From the NCBI RefSeq assembly GCF_034274695.1, contig NZ_CP128362.1:8558501-8622500 (forward strand): a DNA stretch of 64,000 bases, given 5' to 3'. The position numbers and the translations under genes were made by a program. The notes under the pieces are model-generated. The model saw only the letters and a program-made list of their open reading frames with translations, was not told where the DNA came from and made no database searches. How positions within the stretch are numbered: the stretch's first letter is position 1; the number at the start of each line of letters is the position of its first letter. This document shows, in pieces, positions 57,562 through 64,000 of this stretch. This DNA comes from Chitinophaga sp. LS1. GTDB lineage: Bacteria > Bacteroidota > Bacteroidia > Chitinophagales > Chitinophagaceae.

Positions 57562-58313
57562 TCGCCTTATTGCTGATTCAAAGCTTTATTACCTTCGGCA
57601 AAAGAAGGCTGGTCACTGTCCATTGTTGCGATCTTTACGCTGCCAGAGGTTTTGCCGCAAATGTAAAATCTAATCCTAGAGAGTAGGAAGTTAAAAGTTT
57701 AACTTAATTGGAACCAAGTTGTTACGCTCAATATTTCCATTTTTTGAAGGACGACCATTCAAAATTTTCAACGTATCATTTATCGCTTTAAGGTGGTGTT
57801 TTCAATCGTCGGATATTTTCTCATTTTTCACAGGTGGCTACAGCTTGTTCGGATATGGAATCGCGAAAAACAACAGGCAGCATCAGTCTTAAACCTGAAC
57901 TTCCAGTTTAATTATTGCTGAGGCTTCGGAACCGCACAAAAATTGTATGATTACTTACTTCTCCCGAATTCCTATTTCGGTCTGTTTCTGTAAAATCTGT
58001 CGATAAAGTCGGTAATCTTGTTCAGATCAAATGCAAAACGGGTCGAAAGTTGTCCCCTGCTCTCCGCAACTAAGTAAAAGTGGGTATAATCGAGCAAAAG
58101 TGCTTAATTGTAGTATTGGCCCCCTCACTTTACTGAAAAGCGAAACGCTTTCTTTAGTATTTCGACTGCCAGGACTATTGCCGGTTACTTTGGTAGCTTA
58201 AGGAAGCTGCATGGTAATAACCAGGTTGACCTTTTCAGCATAGAAACCTGGACTTTTCAACAAACCACGCACAGCAGGTTCCCAATTATCTTTGCTCCAT
58301 AAAATTTCCAGAA
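57562..58313. other. Intergenic region with scar R5 and a gene fragment
   Basis: Contains scar R5 (58038-58067). On the minus strand 58198-58303 reads WSKDNWEPAVRGLL...LVITMQLP then a stop, which looks like the very end of a TonB- or reductase-like protein; support is weak. Nothing else recognised. Confidence 0.3.
58038..58067 (+). repeat. Scar repeat R5 (tRNA-3'-like)
   Basis: ACGGGTCGAAAGTTGTCCCC then TGCTCTCCGC, followed by AACTAAG. Its CTCTCCGC end is closer to tRNA-Ser (TTTCTCCGCTAA) than R1-R4 are, which supports a tRNA-Ser origin for the family. No terminator follows directly. Confidence 0.5.
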
Positions 58314-59129
58314 ATGAAAAAAACAGTTTTAATTACAGGAGCTTCGGCTGGAATTGGAAAAGCAACGGCTATCTTACTGGCACAAAACGGCTACAATGTT
58401 TATGGTGCTGCACGCAGGATGGAAAAAATGCAGGATCTTGTAGCCTATGGCATTAAACCTATTGCATTAGACGTTACCCAGGAGGAAAGTATTCAGGATG
58501 GCATCATCCGGATTCTGAAAGAAGCGGGAAGCATTGATATTTTAGTAAACAATGCAGGCTTTGGTTTGGAAGGAGCAATAGAAGATGTAGCAATTGACGA
58601 TGCACGCTATCAGCTGGAAGTAAATGTGTTTGGTGCAATGCGTTTGGCACAACTGGTATTACCGAAAATGCGTGAAAATAAATATGGTAAAATTATAAAT
58701 ATTTCATCTGTTGGAGGTAAAATTGCCTTTCCATTAGGTGGTTGGTACCATGCAAGCAAGTTCGCATTGGAAGCTTTAAGCGATAGTATGCGAACCGAAG
58801 TCAGGGAATTTGGTATAGATGTAATAGTTGTTGAACCAGGAGCTACTAAATCTGAATGGGGAACTATTGCAACGGATAATCTCATGAAAACATCCGGACA
58901 TACAGCGTATAAAGATCTTGCAGCTAAAACGCATAAAGTATTTACCCAATTATCAAACGGTATAGCAGAACCAATAGTGATTGCAAAACTTGTTAAAAAG
59001 GGCATAGAGGCAAAAAATCCCAAAACCCGGTATGCAGGTACGGAAATGAACGCCAGGGTCTTATTGATTTTAAGAAAGATTTTATCCGATAAGCTGATGG
59101 ATAGATTAATAATGAGCCAGATAAAATAA
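58314..59129 (+). CDS. Short-chain dehydrogenase/reductase
   Basis: 271 residues. Cofactor motif ITGASAGIGKATA, VNNAGFGLEG, ISSVGGK with the catalytic Ser, and YHASKFALEAL (YxxxK). Complete. Six bp before an AraC-type regulator, which probably shares its transcript. Confidence 0.9.
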   Translation: MKKTVLITGASAGIGKATAILLAQNGYNVYGAARRMEKMQDLVAYGIKPIALDVTQEESIQDGIIRILKEAGSIDILVNNAGFGLEGAIEDVAIDDARYQLEVNVFGAMRLAQLVLPKMRENKYGKIINISSVGGKIAFPLGGWYHASKFALEALSDSMRTEVREFGIDVIVVEPGATKSEWGTIATDNLMKTSGHTAYKDLAAKTHKVFTQLSNGIAEPIVIAKLVKKGIEAKNPKTRYAGTEMNARVLLILRKILSDKLMDRLIMSQIK

Positions 59130-59135
59130 AAAACG

Positions 59136-59942
59136 ATGGACAACAATCTTTTTCTTCAACATAATATCCTGTATGCATGTGGTTATCAAAAAGCACAAAG
59201 TAGCGAACATTACTTTCCCGAGCACGCTTTAGGGATAATGTTATCAGGAGAATCGTATTATTTTTCAAACGAAGGGACATTTGTAATGAAAAAAGGTACG
59301 ATATGCCTAATGCGAAGAAATCAATTATTCAAAAAGCTGAAAAAAGCAGATCAAAATGGCGCCCCCCCTTCGTTAATTTCTATGTTTCTTGACCAAAAAA
59401 CTTTGCACCAATACGCAGTAGAAAATAATATCCCAAAACAAAGCACGTATAAAGATAAAGCTTTGATCGACCTGACAGGAGATGTGTTTTTAAAAGGTTT
59501 TTTTGATTCATTGTTGCCGTATATTAATAACCCGAAAAAACTTACTGCAAAAATTGCGGAACTTAAAACACTGGAAGCAATTGAGCTGTTGCTTCAAACA
59601 GGTGATATCTTTGAGAACTTTTTATTTGATTTTCAGGAACCACATAAGATAGATCTGGAGACGTATATGAATCACAATTATAAGTATAACATTCCCTTAC
59701 TATCGTTTGCTAAACTAACCGGACGTAGCCTTTCTACGTTTAAAAGAGATTTTACAAAGATATTTGACACAACTCCCGAAAAGTGGTTGCAACAAAAGCG
59801 TTTGGAGCAAGCCCACTATCTAATCTTACAGAAAAAGCAACGCCCCTCAGATGTATATCTTGAAGTAGGGTTTGAAAATCTATCTCACTTTTCTTTTGCG
59901 TTTAAAAAAGTATATGGAGTGACACCAACGGAGTTATCATAA
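59136..59942 (+). CDS. AraC-family transcriptional regulator
   Basis: 268 residues. A cupin-like N-terminal sensor part (EHYFPEHALGIMLSGESYYFSNEG) and a C-terminal pair of helix-turn-helix motifs (LLSFAKLTGRSLSTFKRDFTKIFDTTPEKWL and PSDVYLEVGFENLSHFSFAFKKVYGVTPTEL). Similar to ExsA-type regulators. Follows the SDR gene by 6 bp and probably regulates it. Confidence 0.88.
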   Translation: MDNNLFLQHNILYACGYQKAQSSEHYFPEHALGIMLSGESYYFSNEGTFVMKKGTICLMRRNQLFKKLKKADQNGAPPSLISMFLDQKTLHQYAVENNIPKQSTYKDKALIDLTGDVFLKGFFDSLLPYINNPKKLTAKIAELKTLEAIELLLQTGDIFENFLFDFQEPHKIDLETYMNHNYKYNIPLLSFAKLTGRSLSTFKRDFTKIFDTTPEKWLQQKRLEQAHYLILQKKQRPSDVYLEVGFENLSHFSFAFKKVYGVTPTELS

Positions 59943-60096
59943 CAAAAACAGGGTTTATGCGATGGGGTCAGTAAATTAATTTCCACAATAACGGAAGAAT
60001 TAACCTGCTTTATCAGGTACATGCTTATCCGGAAATTTTCCTTGTTGGTATTAAAGGAAATATTAACAAGCATTATGGCTACCTTAGTATCTTAAG

Positions 60097-61013
60097 ATGA
60101 AAAAAGAAGACGTTCCATATAAATTTGAATCGTTATCCGACTTTCACCGGGTGCTGGGCTTACCAAGCCTTTGCACCCGTTAATTAGCCTAATCAATAAC
60201 TCCGATGGAAAAATAACGCCTGACGATAATTTCCCTCAACAATTCATTTTATCATTTTACAAAATATCGTACAAACTAAATCTTCAGGAAAAATTTAAGT
60301 ATGGTCAGCACTATTATGATTTTGATGAAGGTGGATTGTTTTTTGTTTCTCCGAATCAATTAACCGGAACAAGTGAAAAGAACGTAGACTATACCGGCTT
60401 TACTTTGTTCATTCATCCCGACTTCTTTTTAAATTATCCCATAGCGAAGAAAATCAAACAATATGGGTTCTTTTCCTATGCTACCACTGAAATGCTGCAT
60501 CTTTCAGCGCAGGAAGAAGAAACCATCATCGCTGTTGCAAATATCATTGATATTGAGTTGAATAGCCGAATAGACGAGTATAGCCAGGACGTTATTATTT
60601 CACAAATTGAATTACTGCTGAATTACGCAAACCGGTTTTACAAACGCCAATTCATTACCCGCAAAGCGGTCAACAACGACCTGTTACAACGAATGGAAGA
60701 ATTGTTGGACGAATATTTCATTAACAGGAAATCAATAAGCCAGGGAATACCTACTGTCCAATATCTATCTGCAGCGCTTAATTTATCACCAGGTTATTTA
60801 AGTGATATGTTGCGTTCGCTGACAGGACAAAATGGACAACAGCACATTCATCAAAAATTGATAGAGCTGGCGAAAGAGAAATTATCGACAACCAGTTTAT
60901 CAATAAGCGAGATTGCATATGAATTGGGGTTTGAGCATCCGCAATCGTTTAGTACATTATTTAAAGCAAAGACTAAACTTTCTCCATTGGAATTTAGACG
61001 AACTTTTAAGTAA
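60097..61013 (+). pseudogene. AraC-family transcriptional regulator, frameshifted at the N-terminus
   Basis: An ATG at 60097 gives MKKEDVPYKFESLSDFHRVLGLPS and stops; a one-base shift near 60165 continues KPLHPLISLINNSDGK and the whole protein to 61013 (the +2 frame has only a TTG start). Total 917 nt is 3n+2, one missing base. The restored N-terminus fits AraC proteins, whose usual text is LGLPKP.HPLIS. The C-terminal double HTH is intact (LSAALNLSPGYLSDMLRSLTG and ISEIAYELGFEHPQSFSTLFKAKTKLSPLEFR). If the indel is an error, the gene is functional. Confidence 0.75.
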
Positions 61014-61180
61014 TGTTCTAATAATGGCATCTCCTTTTCTGGTAAGTAATAGATTTGCACAGAACACACACGGGTCTATGACATTTTCATTTTCTAATTA
61101 TCTGTATGTTTTTCTTTCACTTTTTGAACTCAACATCATTTGTGTAAAAAATGTCGATTTTGATCAAATCTTCAATCAAT

Positions 61181-61209
61181 AAGTTCGATAACTGTCCATC
61201 TGGCTCCGC
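61181..61209 (+). repeat. Scar repeat R6 (tRNA-3'-like)
   Basis: AAGTTCGATAACTGTCCATC then TGGCTCCGC, same orientation as the others and followed by a terminator whose sequence resembles the one after the tRNA-Ser remnant at 29473-29517. Confidence 0.5.
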
Positions 61210-61214
61210 AGGAT

Positions 61215-61250
61215 AAAAAGCCTTCAGATGTAAAAAACTGAAGGCTTTTT
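61215..61250 (+). terminator. Terminator after R6
   Basis: AAAAAGCCTTCAG, loop ATGTAAAAAA, then CTGAAGGCTTTTT. Also serves as a possible terminator of the minus-strand lipoprotein gene beside it. Confidence 0.8.
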
Positions 61251-61262
61251 GTTTGACTACAT

Positions 61263-61985
61263 TCAAGTCCCTTCAACGATTTGTAATAAACTATCATTTA
61301 TATACTCCGTAAAAGTATTAGAGTATACCTGAGCAAAAGCATTGCTACGCCCCAAGGCCAACCGACAAGGTATAGTATGTTTGCCATTAAAATGGCCAAC
61401 TTTAGAGATAATCAACTCTCCCGGCATTAAATAGATATTAGGCTGCCCTGTACCACAGAGCCACTCTTCACACAATTTCTTATTCACCTTTACCCATTGT
61501 CCACGGCTATTCAGCATCTCTCTGTGCATTTGGCTCACACTGAAGGTAATCCCCAATGACACTGCTGTATCGCACAGATTACGTATAATGATCGTTGAAG
61601 CATGATAGTAATGATTTGAGTCACAATAATGGTCAATGAATCTTTCTTTATTAAGATACTCCAAGGATTCGCATGCAGGAAATGAAGTAGCAACTTGTAC
61701 GGATACATTAGATGTTGAATATCTGAAAATGCAATATGCTGGGTACTCTTCGAACCTGCATTCTCCGCGGCGCCAGTAACGCGTTCCAATATTGATAGTA
61801 TCCTTCGAAGGCCCAAGGTAATAGATTGGAAATCCGTCATCCTCAAAAGATTGTAAATACTCATTGGCACTATGGGAAGTATCTTCAAGTGTAAATTCTC
61901 CTGTATGAAAGAAACTGACTGGTATAGGCTTGCGGAAGCAAGAGGAGAACAGCAGTATAAATAAAAGTATAATTCCTGTTCGCAT
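61263..61985 (-). CDS. Lipoprotein, hypothetical
   Basis: 240 residues with a lipoprotein signal (MRTGIILLFILLFSSCFRK). The mature part has several Cys (CRFEEYPAYCIF, CESLEY, HYCDSN, CDTA, CEEWLCG) and no recognised domain. Likely anchored in the envelope. It stands alone between a terminator and a gap. Confidence 0.6.
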   Translation of the reverse strand: MRTGIILLFILLFSSCFRKPIPVSFFHTGEFTLEDTSHSANEYLQSFEDDGFPIYYLGPSKDTINIGTRYWRRGECRFEEYPAYCIFRYSTSNVSVQVATSFPACESLEYLNKERFIDHYCDSNHYYHASTIIIRNLCDTAVSLGITFSVSQMHREMLNSRGQWVKVNKKLCEEWLCGTGQPNIYLMPGELIISKVGHFNGKHTIPCRLALGRSNAFAQVYSNTFTEYINDSLLQIVEGT

Positions 61986-62063
61986 ATTCTTTTCGATATA
62001 GATGTTATACAGGGATTATTCCATAATGGTATAAATTTGAGCAGGAGATATTAAAAACACCAT

Positions 62064-62333
62064 TTAAAATACTTCAACCATTACACCTGCACCCGTAATA
62101 AATAGATCCTGGTGAATAATTGCATTTGTGACAAACTCCCGAATAGCTATGTCTGGATATATTTTCAATTGCTGCCGCAAAGCGCCTTCTATTACTTCAT
62201 TTGTAGGTAATTGATCTATAATATAACTAATCATCTCACCAATTAAATTATTAGTGGCAAAAATTCTTATCGGTACTTGGAATATATCAAATTCTATATG
62301 GTGTTTTAAGTCCTTAATTCTACTCAGTGGATT
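62064..62333 (-). pseudogene. Fragment of an AlbA_2/ATP-binding (RecG-like) protein
   Basis: An open segment with no start ends at the stop at 62064-62066 and reads HHIEFDIFQVPIRIFATNN...LKIYPDIAIREFVTNAIIHQDLFITGAGVMVEVF. This is the HATPase_c_4 region (AIREALVNALIHQDF...G) of the divergent-AAA/AlbA_2 family, often found with mobile and defence genes. Truncated at both ends, hence a remnant. Confidence 0.55.
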
Positions 62334-62434
62334 TTATAATTGTCGGTCATTTTAGCAATATAGTACCAAACAGGTAGTGAATGTTCGTACATTTATAATG
62401 TGTGTGTTTAAATAATTTCCATATCTGAAGGTAC

Positions 62435-62769
62435 TTACCATCCGTAATATTTTATTATAGCATCTGCTAACACTTTTCCAGCAATAGCTATACCGATAGC
62501 CCAGCTTCCATCAACCGCTTTACCTAACATCTTTTTCATCCAATCGTCTACTTTTTGACCGATTTTTTTTCTTCTGGTACTGGATTATCCTGGTCAATAA
62601 TGGAATTTAATTCTTGGATATCAGTAATTTCTACCTGATTTTCTGCAAGGTGTCGTGCGAGTGCGTTCTTGTCACCCTTATTTATTGTGATATTGGTGGT
62701 AACAGTGTTTTGATCACCGGTAATTACAATATTTCCGTCACCTGAAGTGTTTATTTTATTGTTTATCAT
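62435..62769 (-). pseudogene. Small Bacteroidetes protein with GDGNIVITGDQN motif, frameshifted
   Basis: The frame opens MINNKINTSGDGNIVITGDQNTVTTNITINKGDK and stops early after EEKKSVKK. One extra A in the A8 run at about 62566-62573 continues KIGQKVDDWMKKMLGKAVDGSWAIGIAIAGKVLADAIIKYYGW to a stop at 62435. Total 335 nt is 3n+2. The restored ~111-residue protein has an N-terminal beta-rich repeat and a C-terminal helix with a hydrophobic, possibly membrane-active stretch. Function unknown. Confidence 0.6.
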
Positions 62770-62780
62770 TTTTCCTATTT

Positions 62781-63217
62781 TTAAAATTGACTTTTTTGAT
62801 GTGAATAAGGAATATTCCGCACATTCTGAATAATGCCTTGACTCTCCAGGTTTAAATTTTGAATTACTAAATATTTATCATAAAAATATTGATGCGTAGC
62901 TACATCTTCCATTCCTATAAGCTTGTGTTCGTGTGGATAAAGGAAGAATTCGGGGCATGCATTGTTAATGTAAAAATTATTTTCTCCACCAGCAATAGTA
63001 GTCGGTTCCCTGCTTCTAACATTTCGGAAATCCTTTCATTATCATCAAGAATTCCCATGCTTTTCATATTGTCTTCAGTATTGTCAGATTTTACTTTGTA
63101 GCAAGTTTTTCCAATAAAATAAGCTGTATATCTATACCTTGAGCAATTTGAAAGACGGGGGCATCTTAGTGGTAAATTTCTTTTTTCACTTGTATTATAA
63201 TATTCTTCTTTATTCAT
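62781..63217 (-). pseudogene. Bacteroidetes hypothetical protein, frameshifted; partner of 62435-62769
   Basis: Reads MNKEEYYNTSEKRNLPLRCPRLSNCSRYRYTAYF and then runs out of frame near 62960. A one-base shift at a CCCC run continues CPEFFLYPHEHKLIGMEDVATHQYFYDKYLVIQ to a stop at 62781-62783. Total 437 nt is 3n+2. Cysteines (CPRLSNC, CPEFF) suggest a metal or structural site. It precedes the GDGNIVITGDQN gene by 11 bp on the same strand, a pairing I have seen in related genomes. Confidence 0.6.
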
Positions 63218-63337
63218 GTGAATTTAATTGTTAAGAAGTCTATTGATACATCTATATCTAATACCGTCATATTATTTTAGGGTATGAAATATATGGATAT
63301 TTTATACCCTGATTACTCCATTGGATTTACCATATTT

Positions 63338-63757
63338 TCAACTAAATATTTTTTTATACCAACCCGAAACATCCTTCTGAATATCTTTATAATACTTACA
63401 AATTATTAATGCAAGTTTAAAATCAGCTCTTTTACTATTTAATTCATTTGCTGTTAAGTAGCCATAAAAATTCCCGTCTTTATCAACAATTACGGGTGGA
63501 TAACTTGCCAATGAATTAAAGGGAGAATAACTGCTTATATCACTTCCATAAGTCCCAATGATGTTCCAGATGGAGGTACTACTGATATTTGAGCCATATG
63601 ATCCGATGTCATTCCAAATTGAGTTTTGTTCTATATCGTTGCAATTCAAACAACCTAGATAAACGTCATGACTTTGGCCACCGTATAAATGCAATGTTTT
63701 TTGTCCATTGACAGTAGTCGTGAACAAAAGTAACAGGATTAATAATTTTAATTTCAT
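63338..63757 (-). CDS. Secreted protein of unknown function
   Basis: 139 residues from the ATG at 63757 (MKLKLLILLLLFTTTVNGQK, a signal peptide); the frame is open to 63850 but those residues are unlike a start. The mature protein has YGGQSHDVYLGCLNC and three ~18-residue repeats with IW-DIGSYGS / IWNIIGTYGSDIS / FNSLASYPP, then PVIVDKDGNFYGYLT. Repeats of this type occur in secreted Bacteroidetes proteins of unknown role. Confidence 0.65.
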   Translation of the reverse strand: MKLKLLILLLLFTTTVNGQKTLHLYGGQSHDVYLGCLNCNDIEQNSIWNDIGSYGSNISSTSIWNIIGTYGSDISSYSPFNSLASYPPVIVDKDGNFYGYLTANELNSKRADFKLALIICKYYKDIQKDVSGWYKKIFS

Positions 63758-63884
63758 TTTGAATAGTGTTGGTCTGGAAAAACAGCATGCTACGTAGCAG
63801 CATCTGATTTTAATCTTAACCCATGGAATTACATATAGTCGATGCACCACTTTTAATGAGGGCTAATGATTAATTAGCCTGATA

Positions 63885-64000
63885 TTAATAATCAACAGCC
63901 ACTACATTCACTTCTCTTATCAACCCCGTTAAATCCAAATCTTTCTCGATAATAGTCAATCGTGCCAACCTATCCGGTAAGCACTCTGAGAATTTAGAAA
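63885..64000 (-). CDS. C-terminal end of a gene cut by the window edge
   Basis: The minus-strand frame is open from the edge (SKFSECLPDRLARLTIIEKDLDLTGLIREVNVVAVDY) to the stop at 63885-63887. Only 38 residues are visible, too few to name a family. Confidence 0.5.
   Translation of the reverse strand, partial: SKFSECLPDRLARLTIIEKDLDLTGLIREVNVVAVDY

Noticed and set aside
29331..61250. Scar repeats as functional tRNA genes or integron attC sites
   Set aside because: Only a T-arm-like box and a 3' end are present, with no anticodon arm or full acceptor stem, and no attC-type paired R/L boxes were seen.

Overview
The window looks like part of a Bacteroidetes chromosome, most likely Chitinophaga or a near relative. 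Reasons: the paired Bacteroidetes-type RHS/YD proteins with DUF5977-like repeats, graspetide-type and GG-leader peptide genes, AT-rich DNA with no obvious Shine-Dalgarno sequences, LtrA-type group II introns, and many homologues typical of that phylum. Everything here was read by eye; family names are recognitions from motifs, not database results.

Layout. (1) 1-1285, minus strand: seven tandem small genes with one leader type (KLEKL...LTREE..L..GG) and Thr/Ser/Asp-rich cores without Cys, a RiPP-like precursor array in which three copies are broken. (2) 1376-2770: a decayed ilvD. (3) 2863-2947: tRNA-Ser(UGA), the apparent integration site of an island whose serine recombinase ends inside the tRNA. 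That recombinase gene is split: exon 1 (8695-8806) and exon 2 (2850-4408) are separated by a group II intron whose own reverse transcriptase gene is split by a second group II intron, a twintron. (4) 9-14 kb: small regulators, a nucleotidyltransferase-HEPN protein, a compact histidine kinase and HEPN-like genes. (5) 14.2-22.1 kb, plus strand: a defence-like run with two PD-(D/E)XK-type proteins and an 1100-residue GHKL ATPase with a DUF3883-like end. (6) 28.6-22.2 kb, minus strand: a compact operon encoding a caspase-P-loop (STAND-like) protein, a graspetide precursor, its ATP-grasp ligase and a three-helix membrane protein. This is the best candidate for an undescribed system. A degenerate copy of the tRNA-Ser 3' half at 29473-29517 suggests the island's far end.

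(7) 29.3-61.3 kb is built of modules separated by a degenerate ~30-50 bp repeat that resembles the 3' end of a tRNA (GGTTCGAA...CCGC), mostly followed by a terminator hairpin. The modules hold a membrane protein; an RHS pair with a C-terminal M91-type metallopeptidase toxin and a lipoprotein immunity candidate; a PD-(D/E)XK protein plus toxin-antitoxin pair; a Crp/Fnr regulator with an SDR; and an SDR with AraC regulators. Inside the RHS module is a three-level nest: an IS66-family element whose tnpC is cut by a recombinase-in-trio (RIT) element, which is itself cut at its end by a group II intron. An IS3-family element sits inside one of the scar repeats.

(8) 61.3-64 kb: lipoprotein and small Bacteroidetes genes, two of them frameshifted, and a gene running off the right edge. 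Six otherwise sensible genes in the window have lengths of 3n+2, the signature of a single missing base, often at a homopolymer. Either these are real pseudogenes or the assembly has residual indels.
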